Source: Clostridia bacterium (GTDB lineage Bacteria > Bacillota > Clostridia > Christensenellales > Borkfalkiaceae). Taken from it: a stretch of 49,320 nucleotides of DNA. The notes below the pieces were generated by a model, which was given only the letters and a program-made list of their open reading frames with translations, was not told the origin of the DNA and did no database searches. Position 1 is the first letter of the stretch. Each line of letters starts with the position of its first letter. The stretch is taken from assembly GCA_900766495.1 (NCBI GenBank), contig CAAFVM010000036.1:1-49320 (forward strand), in the 5' to 3' direction. The translations under genes were made by a program, and so were the position numbers. Of this stretch, positions 39,701 through 46,786 are shown piece after piece.

Positions 39701-42164
39701 CAACGCCGACGGGCAGGTTACGAAAACCAAAAAATTCGGCAAAGGCGCAGGCTATACCGAAGAAACGAAAACCTACAACGCAAACGGAGTTTTAACAAGC
39801 GAAACCGACGAAAACGGAGTGACTACATCGCACGACATAGCGGATAGCGTAATTAAAACCTCGGTTATAGGCGAGGCAGGCAGCCCGACGGTAACGACCA
39901 AAGACGAATTCTTTGCGAACTCCGGCAAACTGAAACAAACGTCTGCGCTGAAAGGTCAAAACGCAGAAATTGCAAACGCAATTAATTACAACACCGACGG
40001 CTCGCTTAAAAAAGTAGATTACGAGCTTTGCGGCGGAGTTTTTCAATCGGCTTTGAATTTCGTTTACGACAGTTACGGTAACGTGAAAGAGGTTTTAGCG
40101 GGAACCGATAAACTTATAGAATACGTTTACAACGATAAAAATAAAAAAACCGCAAAATTTTCTAACGGTTACGGCGAAAATTACGGTTACGACGACGAAA
40201 ACAGGCTGGTTTCGGTAACCGACCTTGAAAACAACGCCGTAGCGACCATAACCTACGCCGACGACGACACCGAGCGCGTTACGATAACTCACGCAAACGG
40301 CGTAACTTATACCGACAAAAAATCCACCAAAGACGGGGAAACCACCGTTTCCGACGTATCGTTCGCCTCGAACGAACAAAATTTAAGAATCCGCCGCAGC
40401 GCTTCGAACAAGTACGGCAACGTAAATACCGCGCTTTATCAAAAGGTTTACGGCACCGATATAGACGATTTAGAAGAGGTAACCACCACTCAAAACGAGG
40501 ACGGGCAGGTTACGGGAATAAACCGCCAAGGCAGAGAGCGAATATATCAGGGTTATTATTACGACGAACAGTCGCGTTTATCCCAGAAAAAGCACATGTT
40601 TATGGACGGCGGGAAAATTTTAAGTTCGAATTACGAATATTACGACGACGGAAACAAAAAAACCTCGCGCGTAAAAAGCGTAACTTTCGCCGACAACGGC
40701 TCCGCTATAGATACGCTGTCTTACGAATATTACTCGAACGGCAATATAAAAACCGTTAAAAAAGGCACCGCCCTGCTTTCTAAATTCGAATACGACGAAT
40801 TCAACAGGCTTTATCGCGAATACGATTATGCGAATAATAAGGTTTACGAGTATAAATACGATTCGGTTGGCAATATTTTAAGCAGGCAAACATACAATAT
40901 ACAAAGCGGCAGCGCGTCGCCCGTCGCCATAGACGGCTATGTTTATACGGGCGGAAAACTTACCTCGTATAACGGTAAAGCTATAACCTACGACGCGGCG
41001 GGCAACCCCACAAATTATAAAGGCTTGGCGCTCGAATGGAAAGGCAACCGCCTTGTAAAATTCGGAGACCAGACCGACTGCGAATATGACGTTAACGGGC
41101 TTCGTCTTAAAAAACACACCACAAATTACTACTGGGAGGGCGAAAAACTCGTTGCCGAAAAAACCGTTAACCGCGGAGTTATTCACTTCATATATTACCG
41201 CTACGACGAAACAGGCGTTTGCGGAATGAGCTATGAGGGCAGCGATTATTTCTTCCGCAAAAACATACTCGGCGACGTTATAGGCGTTTACACCAAATGG
41301 GGCGAGCCGGTTGCAAACTTCACTTACGACGCGTTCGGCAGAACTCTTTCCGCCACCGGTCGGCTTGCAGATATAATTCATTTCCGTTACCGCGGATATT
41401 ACTACGACAAGGAAACCGGATTTTACTATTTGCAAAGCCGTTATTACGACCCTGAAACCGGCAGATTTATTTCGCCCGACGCGGTTGAATATTTAGACCA
41501 CGAAAACGCGCAAGGCTTAAACCTTTACGCCTATTGCGGAAATAACCCCGTAATGCGCGTAGACCCGACCGGAAACTGGTGGGTGACAACACTCTTAATC
41601 TTGGCTGCTATTTATGTGGGACTTCGAATCGCCCGTGCCGCTATAGGGACAACATTGCAAGTCGTTACTGCTCTTGTATCTTATCTCGGAATGGCTATTG
41701 CGGCAATTTTCGATGAAGAGGTAAGAGAAGACCTGGACCGCATAAAATGGAATCCTTTTAATGCCGATGAAGATACTGTTTTAAAATCTAAAAAAGTTTC
41801 TTTCTACAAAGGAATACCTGTTTTTAGAGCAGATATGGGCGGACGTTCCGGAACTTTTTTAATTATGCTTCTTGATAAAAAAGAAACTAACCCTAACTCC
41901 GTTCGCCACGAAGCCGGACATGTTCCGCAACAAATGATTTTAGGACCGCTGGTATTTTTTATATCGATTGGTATCCCGTCAATAACAAAAATGGGAGAAC
42001 AAAAATTTGGCGACTACTACAATCAACCTTGGGAAACTATGGCAGATATGTTCGGCGGAGCCACTCGAAATCTTTCCAATGACCGTTTTGCGCGTGCTAG
42101 ATGGTATATGGTTGTAGCGTTCTTTTCCGGAATACTGCCCTTTACATATTTTTTCGCAATTTAA
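36720..42164 (+). CDS. RHS/YD-repeat polymorphic-toxin-like protein with N-terminal PBP-like domain
   Basis: 1,814 residues. Residues ~5-310 resemble a type-1 periplasmic binding protein or LacI-family sensor (KKVGVIVPYNSAACSDFANR, YDYVVLWSL, HAIVCFDDRISDQAIEAYDL, MLIGFGGTEN) without signal peptide or DNA-binding helix. Next come an RHS entry region (VPISISHIYNPNSINPLPLG), a beta-sandwich at ~795-927 (CGWTGG to YIDDFRL), many YD repeats (YDEFNRLYREYDYANNKVYE) and the RHS core RYYDPETGRFISPDAVEYLD ending in RVDPTG at ~1617. The 197-residue tip has hydrophobic segments and HEAGH (1730-1734) with WETMAD 37 residues later, a zinc-metalloprotease-like layout. GAGGG precedes the ATG. RHS shells enclose and deliver C-terminal toxins; no secretion genes are in the window. 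The tip and downstream genes are AT-richer than the shell. Confidence 0.88.
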   Translation: MSNNKKVGVIVPYNSAACSDFANRIKQRLENEFDNPYNVTIFSSNGDMNTQGNLLDMVDSANYDYVVLWSLDNVNSQTNKLLFLTEHGTKVILFHDQIFEEQQQDNIYHALPDFYSIGVEFGEKVHEKLDLSSFNLDDTSPENVKRITFTRPDPNEPDYIYRNLRAGFDSVLEDYVNAGRVIVSDLYIYDLNNEDAMRETFSSEIARSGNELPHAIVCFDDRISDQAIEAYDLAGIDLPMLIGFGGTENTDTNIEDLKQTFSVSEDFAVMGGRIADWIYDADYGSLDMTSDEAFFTEELYNGTTIKGIKLTDFIRKGPEEIEVTGVSLNTKPYKSFYTSGENLRFSKITAIEHYSNNTSKPVTLYPDKKTLRFSKVSLMEELRLLDDSGEITSNLKVYKQNGQKNGDCTVMQDMGSSGKGELNLYDRTFKYKFNDFYKCDGSVPISISHIYNPNSINPLPLGYGWRTNFDQIVREIDFVDGTTTTKKWEYTDKEGKKYYFDKVDGTEEETAAGRSDIRCNELGLDLFKSTSGAIVTLVDRSANTMLFEKNLNNEYVLSEIHNYPSKPTIPITKHLIKIERLANGNINKIKAGLTPDGKIPCVRFGYDSTGYLVSIWYSKDGTENAFIQYVTFAYSQSNLISIVQASLAGSTIITNTTRFLVSTNTEQFKVSNLQSKDGDGNPKSIIYTLDGAIASKKVTKISIGYSTDETKREVTVVRGGTHTTTDDHPQFVTGVTELEHNDRVTVTAFNEYSECGSYCYDKGANGSYAKLGRAIAATSNGFDYAEHASKYSNNYDIVHDEFGSDVCGWTGGTLSTEAFVKGNKCLKAGSGKKLVRQITLSDQIAEGTSAFASFWVKGSVDEISIAIKAANNNVVVKDTPFCTAKNMPDKWQYAAIGTGGLKPKDVITIVIASQQSGDFYIDDFRLTALPYETKTDIPDNEYNAFGNITKCYNYEPITQKVVCTQTDYKADGVTKTAVTVTRGDERISRVEYETNADGQVTKTKKFGKGAGYTEETKTYNANGVLTSETDENGVTTSHDIADSVIKTSVIGEAGSPTVTTKDEFFANSGKLKQTSALKGQNAEIANAINYNTDGSLKKVDYELCGGVFQSALNFVYDSYGNVKEVLAGTDKLIEYVYNDKNKKTAKFSNGYGENYGYDDENRLVSVTDLENNAVATITYADDDTERVTITHANGVTYTDKKSTKDGETTVSDVSFASNEQNLRIRRSASNKYGNVNTALYQKVYGTDIDDLEEVTTTQNEDGQVTGINRQGRERIYQGYYYDEQSRLSQKKHMFMDGGKILSSNYEYYDDGNKKTSRVKSVTFADNGSAIDTLSYEYYSNGNIKTVKKGTALLSKFEYDEFNRLYREYDYANNKVYEYKYDSVGNILSRQTYNIQSGSASPVAIDGYVYTGGKLTSYNGKAITYDAAGNPTNYKGLALEWKGNRLVKFGDQTDCEYDVNGLRLKKHTTNYYWEGEKLVAEKTVNRGVIHFIYYRYDETGVCGMSYEGSDYFFRKNILGDVIGVYTKWGEPVANFTYDAFGRTLSATGRLADIIHFRYRGYYYDKETGFYYLQSRYYDPETGRFISPDAVEYLDHENAQGLNLYAYCGNNPVMRVDPTGNWWVTTLLILAAIYVGLRIARAAIGTTLQVVTALVSYLGMAIAAIFDEEVREDLDRIKWNPFNADEDTVLKSKKVSFYKGIPVFRADMGGRSGTFLIMLLDKKETNPNSVRHEAGHVPQQMILGPLVFFISIGIPSITKMGEQKFGDYYNQPWETMADMFGGATRNLSNDRFARARWYMVVAFFSGILPFTYFFAI

Positions 42165-42192
42165 TTTTCGTTCATTAGTAAAAATTCAAATT

Positions 42193-42648
42193 ATGATAAA
42201 AAAATTTTTGAGTATTTTTCTTTGCCTTATAACTATTTTGTTTTGCACTTCTTGCGCGACTAGCAAGGAAAATCTTGTAGATTATTATTCCGACGACGAA
42301 AACTACACGGAGTTTCCCGGCACAATTAAGGAAATATACCCGGACGGTAAAGGCAACATATTATTATCGATAGTTCCTCTATACGAAACTGAACTCATTC
42401 CAAAATGGAGCGGTAATTATTGGGATTTTAAACTTTGCATAACAAACAAAAACCTTGAATTATTGGAATCAACTGATTTTGATTTATCGGTAAATTCCGT
42501 TTATTCGTTTGTTTCCGCCCCTAGAGCCTATTATGTCGGTTGGCGTTGTCCGATAGTTGAAATAACCGATTTAGACAAAGGAAAAACTTTCCTTTCTTTT
42601 GAAAAAGGAAAAGCAAATTGGCTTGATTATATTAACGAAAATTTTTAA
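42193..42648 (+). CDS. Lipoprotein, array family I (putative immunity), member 1
   Basis: 151 residues: signal MIKKFLSIFLCLITILF and lipobox CTSC, then a ~125-residue domain with DYYSDDENYTEF near the start, CPIVEITDLDKG and the family-I ending SFEKGKANWLDYIN. Three other genes here (42657, 46310, 46787) share the GKxNWxxY ending. It starts 28 bases after the RHS stop with no clear ribosome site, consistent with coupled translation. Being directly behind a polymorphic toxin tip, it is the best candidate for the cognate immunity protein, acting on the outer membrane face. The function is inferred from position. Confidence 0.75.
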   Translation: MIKKFLSIFLCLITILFCTSCATSKENLVDYYSDDENYTEFPGTIKEIYPDGKGNILLSIVPLYETELIPKWSGNYWDFKLCITNKNLELLESTDFDLSVNSVYSFVSAPRAYYVGWRCPIVEITDLDKGKTFLSFEKGKANWLDYINENF

Positions 42649-42656
42649 AATTTGCT

Positions 42657-43163
42657 ATGCCCAGGATTTTTAAAAAAATAATTTGTATTTCATTAGTTCT
42701 TTGCCTGTCTTTCTTTTTGCTTTCTTGCTATATGCAAAAAAGCGTTTCTAACAAACACCTCATTGAAGAATACTCCGATAGTAGCAGTTATACAGAGTTT
42801 TACGCAAAACTACACGAGTGGCATTTTGATGAAGCCGGAAACGTGATAATATCGGTTTACATTCCTGTAGACTATGATAAACTAGACGGCTGGAAACCCG
42901 AATATACACTCGAAGCTAAAATTCTTCTAAAAAACAGTTTTGACGAAGCGACAAGCAACGGGCTGAATTTTAAAACTGACGAAACATACTTTTTTACATC
43001 TATACCTCAATATTATAAAGACCATTTAAGATTACCTATAGTATCTATAAAAGAATATCCAAGCGGAACAGTTTATTTAGACTTTGAAAAAGGAAAACAA
43101 AATTGGTTAAATTATATAAATAACACTTATCCTAATGGATTTTCTTGGAAATATAGACTTTAA
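42657..43163 (+). CDS. Lipoprotein, array family I (putative immunity), member 2
   Basis: 168 residues: signal IFKKIICISLVLCLSFFLL and lipobox LLSC. It shares EEYSDSSSYTEFYAKL, LPIVSIKEYPSGTVYLDF and KGKQNWLNYINN with member 1 (DYYSDDENYTEF, KGKANWLDYIN). The ATG is eight bases after the previous stop with no ribosome site, so it is probably translated by re-initiation. The 3' end is followed by copy 1 of the array repeat, which begins with a relic TNGL-stop of a family-II gene. Confidence 0.72.
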   Translation: MPRIFKKIICISLVLCLSFFLLSCYMQKSVSNKHLIEEYSDSSSYTEFYAKLHEWHFDEAGNVIISVYIPVDYDKLDGWKPEYTLEAKILLKNSFDEATSNGLNFKTDETYFFTSIPQYYKDHLRLPIVSIKEYPSGTVYLDFEKGKQNWLNYINNTYPNGFSWKYRL

Positions 43164-43173
43164 TTTTTTTCGA

Positions 43174-43279
43174 CTAACGGGCTTTAAGTTTAATCAACAA
43201 ATTTAAAACTTTTTAGTAAAGGGGTAGTTCGGTGTTTGGAGCGGCAAAAATTTAATTTTTTTGCCGCTCCTCCGCCTTT
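43174..43279 (+). repeat. Array repeat, copy 1 (hairpin element)
   Basis: CTAACGGGCTTTAAGTTTAA, then a constant box (AAAGGGGTAGTTCGG), then the stem GGAGCGGC / GCCGCTCC with an A/T-rich top. Outer pairs AAAGG with CCTTT and CGG with CCG are also possible. Before the next start is the shared leader CAAAAGAGGGAGC. Confidence 0.85.
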
Positions 43280-43319
43280 AAATAGTTTATCTTTAATCAA
43301 CAAAAGAGGGAGCAAAAGT

Positions 43320-43847
43320 ATGAAAAACAACAAATTGAAAATATTTTCATTAGTATTAGTTTCTATATTTTGTTTAAGTATTTTTTCGGCATGCACTCCC
43401 CCGATTGTTCAATTCAATTATGAAGAGCTTACAAAAGAAGTAATATCTGTGGAATTATTAAATTATAAAGGCGAAAGGAAAAAAGTAAAAACTATTAATG
43501 ACGTAGCGCCGTTTAATATTAATAATTCAGATGAAAAAGAAATTTTATCAAATATCGATATAAATCTTTTAGAAAATATATCAAAAATTGAATTTTGGGA
43601 TAATAAAACAGTTTCTGTAAAAATCCCATATGAACCTATAGGATATTGTATTCGATTAAATTACAAGAATAGTGATTTTTGCATCATATTTTGCACATTT
43701 CAACAGGAAGATACAGACAGCTATAGCGGTATGTTAAAATATAATTCGGCAAATGTTTGCATTGATGCTTTCGGATATGTTTTTAATTCGCAAAAATTCT
43801 ATGATATTTTAGACAATTATTTTAATATTTCGGCTAATGAGCTTTAA
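43320..43847 (+). CDS. Lipoprotein, array family II (putative immunity), member 1
   Basis: 175 residues from ATG 43320, preceded by AGAGGGAGC; an upstream in-frame ATG at 43236 runs through the repeat hairpin and was rejected. Signal MKNNKLKIFSLVLVSIF, lipobox FSAC. The mature domain includes FNYEELTKEVISVELLNY, CIRLNYKNSDFCIIFC and GMLKYNSANVCIDAFG, ending FNISANEL. The protein is nearly identical in its first half to the next gene. The stop codon lies inside the start of array repeat copy 2 (GAGCTTTAA). Confidence 0.78.
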   Translation: MKNNKLKIFSLVLVSIFCLSIFSACTPPIVQFNYEELTKEVISVELLNYKGERKKVKTINDVAPFNINNSDEKEILSNIDINLLENISKIEFWDNKTVSVKIPYEPIGYCIRLNYKNSDFCIIFCTFQQEDTDSYSGMLKYNSANVCIDAFGYVFNSQKFYDILDNYFNISANEL

Positions 43848-43939
43848 GTTTAATTAACAAATTTAAAACTTTTTAGTAAAGGGGTAGTTCGGTGTTTGGA
43901 GCGGCAAAAATTTAATTTTTTTGCCGCTCCTCCGCCTTA
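43834..43939 (+). repeat. Array repeat, copy 2 (hairpin element)
   Basis: Almost identical to copy 1, including the GGAGCGGC / GCCGCTCC stem. Its first 14 bases are the last codons of the preceding family-II gene. Confidence 0.85.
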
Positions 43940-43979
43940 AAATAATTTATCGTTAAATCACAAAAGAGGGAGTAAAAGC

Positions 43980-44507
43980 ATGAAAAACAACAAATTGAAA
44001 ATATTTTCACTAACGACCGTCTTGATGTTTTGTTTAAGTATTTTTTCGGCATGCACTCCCCCAATTGTTCAATTCAATTATGAAGAGCTTACAAAAGAAG
44101 TAATATCTGTAGAATTATTAAATTATAACGGCGAAAGGAAAAAAGTAAAAACTATTAATGACGTAGCGCCGTTTAATATTAATAATGCAGAGGGAAAAGA
44201 AATTTTATCAAATATCGCCGAAGAACTCCTTAAAGATATTTCAAATATTTCTTTCCGTGATTTAAAAGTCGGAACAAAAAAAATCCCTTATGAACCAACA
44301 GAAACTTGCATTCGTTTGAATTATAAAAACAACGATTTTTGCATTATATTTTGTGCAACAAAAAAAGAAGACAGTGACGACTATAGCGGTATGCTGAAAT
44401 ATAATTCGGCAAATGTTTGCATTGATGCTTTCGGTTTTATTACTAATCCACGTTTTTTTTATGACATTTTAGAAAAATATTTTAATATTTCGGCTAATGA
44501 GCTTTAA
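43980..44507 (+). CDS. Lipoprotein, array family II (putative immunity), member 2
   Basis: 175 residues, the same length as member 1 and offset from it by exactly 660 bases, so the two genes and their repeats form a tandem duplication. Residues 25-70 and the ends (KYNSANVCIDAFG, FNISANEL) are almost identical; the signal peptide middle and residues ~75-105 (AEELLKDISNISFRDLKVG) differ. This mosaic suggests diversification or gene conversion. Lipobox FSAC; GAGGGAG precedes the ATG. Confidence 0.78.
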   Translation: MKNNKLKIFSLTTVLMFCLSIFSACTPPIVQFNYEELTKEVISVELLNYNGERKKVKTINDVAPFNINNAEGKEILSNIAEELLKDISNISFRDLKVGTKKIPYEPTETCIRLNYKNNDFCIIFCATKKEDSDDYSGMLKYNSANVCIDAFGFITNPRFFYDILEKYFNISANEL

Positions 44508-44600
44508 GTTTAATTAACAAATTTAAAACTTTTTAGTAGAGGGGTAGTTCGGTTGACGGCGAGGCGAATATTTTAATTTCCCTCGCCTGCCACCGACTTT
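44494..44600 (+). repeat. Array repeat, copy 3 (same structure, different stem)
   Basis: The 5' part is identical to the other copies up to GTTCGGT. The stem then reads GGCGAGG / CCTCGCC instead of GGAGCGGC / GCCGCTCC, with outer CGGT pairing ACCG. Pairing is kept while nearly every stem base differs. Confidence 0.85.
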
Positions 44601-44658
44601 ATCTTAAGTAGACAAGCATTATATCTTTATTATTTTTTAACTTACAGAAAAAAATTTT

Positions 44659-45135
44659 ATGGAATTTAAAGGCGAACTTTCAGAAACTTGCAAAAACTAT
44701 ATATTACACGGCAACCAAATGGTAGGCTTCATTGTAGCGATTATTGTCGTTATACCATTTTTAATAGTGGATATATGTCTTGCCGTATATAACGACTGGA
44801 TATTTTTACTTTTTTCACCTTGCTTCATATTATTTATTGCGTTAGCCTATTTCACAAAACCAAAGGGTGCGTTGCGTGAGAATATAATGACTAATTATAT
44901 TAGTATTGACAACAACATTGTAATAAGGGAAAGCAAGGTAGACCATTCGGAATATAAAACCGACGACATAAAAAAAATTATAGATTACGGCGATTTCTAT
45001 AGATTAGTCTTTAAATTCCCTAAAATTTCATATGTTTTTATTTGTCAAAAAAATCTTATGACAAAAGGCACTATAGCCGATTTTGAAAAACGATTCGATG
45101 GAATAATAGAAAAGAAAGTTTTAAAATTGCGATAA
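44659..45135 (+). CDS. YcxB-like membrane protein
   Basis: 158 residues without signal peptide. Two adjacent membrane segments (VGFIVAIIVVIPFLIVDICL and WIFLLFSPCFILFIALAYF) are followed by a ~75-residue beta-rich cytoplasmic domain with NYISIDNNIVIRESK, EYKTDDIKKIIDYGDFYRL and KNLMTKGTIADFEKRF. This matches the layout of YcxB-like (bacterial PH-like) proteins, which recur in toxin-immunity arrays of Bacillota. The role is inferred. It follows repeat copy 3 and leads directly into the next gene (five-base gap). Confidence 0.7.
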   Translation: MEFKGELSETCKNYILHGNQMVGFIVAIIVVIPFLIVDICLAVYNDWIFLLFSPCFILFIALAYFTKPKGALRENIMTNYISIDNNIVIRESKVDHSEYKTDDIKKIIDYGDFYRLVFKFPKISYVFICQKNLMTKGTIADFEKRFDGIIEKKVLKLR

Positions 45136-45140
45136 TTTTT

Positions 45141-46142
45141 ATGGACTCGAATATCAAAAAAAAATTCGTTCTACTTTTTATTGTTTTAATCTTTAGTATA
45201 GCAACGACAAGTATTTATCTTCCTAAAGCTGTTAAGCAACAAACGTCTTTCAACGACGCAATAAGCAAAAATACCGTTGACAAAGCCGGAACTATAAAAG
45301 AAATAGCAAAAAACGACAATGTATGGCAAATAATAAGTGGTAAAATCGGTTTAGGACATGCTCGTTTTTTAACCGGCAAAAAGAATGTTTTTATAACTAT
45401 TATTCTTACTTTTTTAATTGTTTTTTCTGCTTTTCCTCAATTCGGGTGTCAAACCAATTTTGCAGGCAACAATCCGGAACTTTACACGCAAGCTATAAAT
45501 TCAGTTCCTTTTACATGCGGCTCTTCTTTAGCAACCGATTTCGCATATGCACCTGAAATAAAAATTATAGAAAAAGATGCCAAGCAGCGAATATTATTTT
45601 CTTATACTGAAAGATGCTATTATGACTTAACTCTTTCTTTTTCGTCGTTGATGGTCTGCCAAAAAAGTGAAAACGGAATTGTTTATTTCTATCCAGACAG
45701 TTACTTTATAAAGGAAAAAGATATTAATAGCAGGGTCGCTCCACCTTTTACAAACGAAGAAATTGAATACGTAAAACAAATTAACGACTGGAACGCAGAA
45801 ATTGATTTAACTAAATGCACTAAAAAACAAAGCGTTAAATCAAAAGAAATTAAATACGCAAAAGAAGTTTCAAATTATAATCAATTATCTTCTTTGTTAG
45901 GCAACAATTACAATATTCAAGGATTGTACACAGGCGTATTTTTTACGTCCGATAATAACGGATTACAACTATATGTCGATTGCTTTAATATGGATAGTCA
46001 ATACTATTATTTTATTGCCATAGCAAAAAACAATCAGTTTACACAAGCAACTATTATAGAAAATCCGTATGATTGCATTGACCAAATAAAACAGTTCAAG
46101 CAAGAAAACGGTTGGGACGATTTGTGCAAAGCAACGCTTTAG
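45141..46142 (+). CDS. Chimeric membrane/lipoprotein-like protein, array family IV member 1
   Basis: 333 residues. Residues ~64-333 are a paralogue of the protein at 47303 (SGKIGLGHARFLTGKK, FSAFPQFGC, FSYTERCYYDLTLSFSSLM, DQIKQFKQENGWDDLCK). The first ~62 residues (a membrane segment and SFNDAISKNTVDKAGTIKEI) are absent from that paralogue and look like the N-terminus of a different array protein fused in frame. The shared ~120-base stretch is almost identical in DNA (45338-45455 and 47317-47434), so the event is recent. The PQFGC site is a poor lipobox. No ribosome site; coupled to the preceding gene. Confidence 0.7.
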   Translation: MDSNIKKKFVLLFIVLIFSIATTSIYLPKAVKQQTSFNDAISKNTVDKAGTIKEIAKNDNVWQIISGKIGLGHARFLTGKKNVFITIILTFLIVFSAFPQFGCQTNFAGNNPELYTQAINSVPFTCGSSLATDFAYAPEIKIIEKDAKQRILFSYTERCYYDLTLSFSSLMVCQKSENGIVYFYPDSYFIKEKDINSRVAPPFTNEEIEYVKQINDWNAEIDLTKCTKKQSVKSKEIKYAKEVSNYNQLSSLLGNNYNIQGLYTGVFFTSDNNGLQLYVDCFNMDSQYYYFIAIAKNNQFTQATIIENPYDCIDQIKQFKQENGWDDLCKATL

Positions 46143-46166
46143 TTTTTAATTATTTTAATATTGCGG

Positions 46167-46272
46167 CTAACGGGCTTTAAGTTTAATTAACAAATTTAAA
46201 ACTTTTTAGTAAAGGGGTAGTTCGGTGTTTGGAGCGGCAAAAACTTAATTGTTTTGCCGCTCCCCCACCTTA
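46167..46272 (+). repeat. Array repeat, copy 4 (with relic gene end)
   Basis: The same element with stem GGAGCGGC / GCCGCTCC and a GGTG / CACC outer pair. The 20-odd bases before it still encode NYFNIAANGL-stop, the 3' end of a family-II gene that is no longer present upstream. Confidence 0.85.
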
Positions 46273-46315
46273 AAAATATTTTTATCTTCAAAATAACAAA
46301 AGAGGGAGCGTGCTT

Positions 46316-46783
46316 ATGAAAAGAGTATCTTTGAAAATTTTCTCTTCATTGTTTGCAATTTTTTTAACTGTATTCTTGTTTAGCTCGTGCAATCAACCAA
46401 AAACGGCTTATATAGTAACAGATTACGAATACACTACCGTTACCGGCGTTATAAAATATATTTACTTTTATGAAAGCGGAGCAATTCTTTTAGAACTTCA
46501 AAAAACAAACGAGGAAGACCAAACTACAAGCGAAACGTTAGGTGCCGTAATAATTATTTTAGAAAATAAAAAAATAGCGCAAGAAAACGGTTTTATTCCA
46601 CAAAAAAACGAAACTTATACGTTCGAAACAACAACGCCGTTAATGTCTTACACTAAAAAGAGTTTTCGCGCTGTGGTAGGAATATATGAATCGGACAATT
46701 CAAAAACCTACTTAAACGATGAAACCGGGAAACAAAACTGGCTAAATTATTGCAAATCCGATTTTAACGACCGACAATTTTAA
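46316..46783 (+). CDS. Lipoprotein, array family I (putative immunity), member 3
   Basis: 155-157 residues (ATG 46316 has GAGGGAGCG spaced better than ATG 46310). Signal KRVSLKIFSSLFAIFLTVF and lipobox FSSC. A diverged family-I domain ending KTYLNDETGKQNWLNYCKS, matching the GKxNWxxY hallmark of the genes at 42193, 42657 and 46787. It follows repeat copy 4 and has its own leader AAAAGAGGGAGC, like the genes at 43320 and 43980. Confidence 0.72.
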   Translation: MKRVSLKIFSSLFAIFLTVFLFSSCNQPKTAYIVTDYEYTTVTGVIKYIYFYESGAILLELQKTNEEDQTTSETLGAVIIILENKKIAQENGFIPQKNETYTFETTTPLMSYTKKSFRAVVGIYESDNSKTYLNDETGKQNWLNYCKSDFNDRQF

Positions 46784-46786
46784 AAA

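Noticed and set aside
41091..41102. GTTAACGGGCTT inside the RHS gene as another dispersed-element copy
   Set aside because: It encodes VNGL in the conserved YD-repeat phrase YDVNGLR, and similarity stops after 12 bases; coding constraint explains it.
43174..46272. Integron-like cassette array with attC sites
   Set aside because: Small same-direction genes separated by hairpin repeats resemble cassettes, but the RYYYAAC/GTTRRRY core sites are not found, no tyrosine integrase is in the window, and the repeats begin with the 3' end of one gene family, which ordinary duplication explains.
43174..46272. CRISPR array
   Set aside because: Only four copies, ~105 bases long, 0.55-1.6 kb apart, with genes between them and no cas genes.
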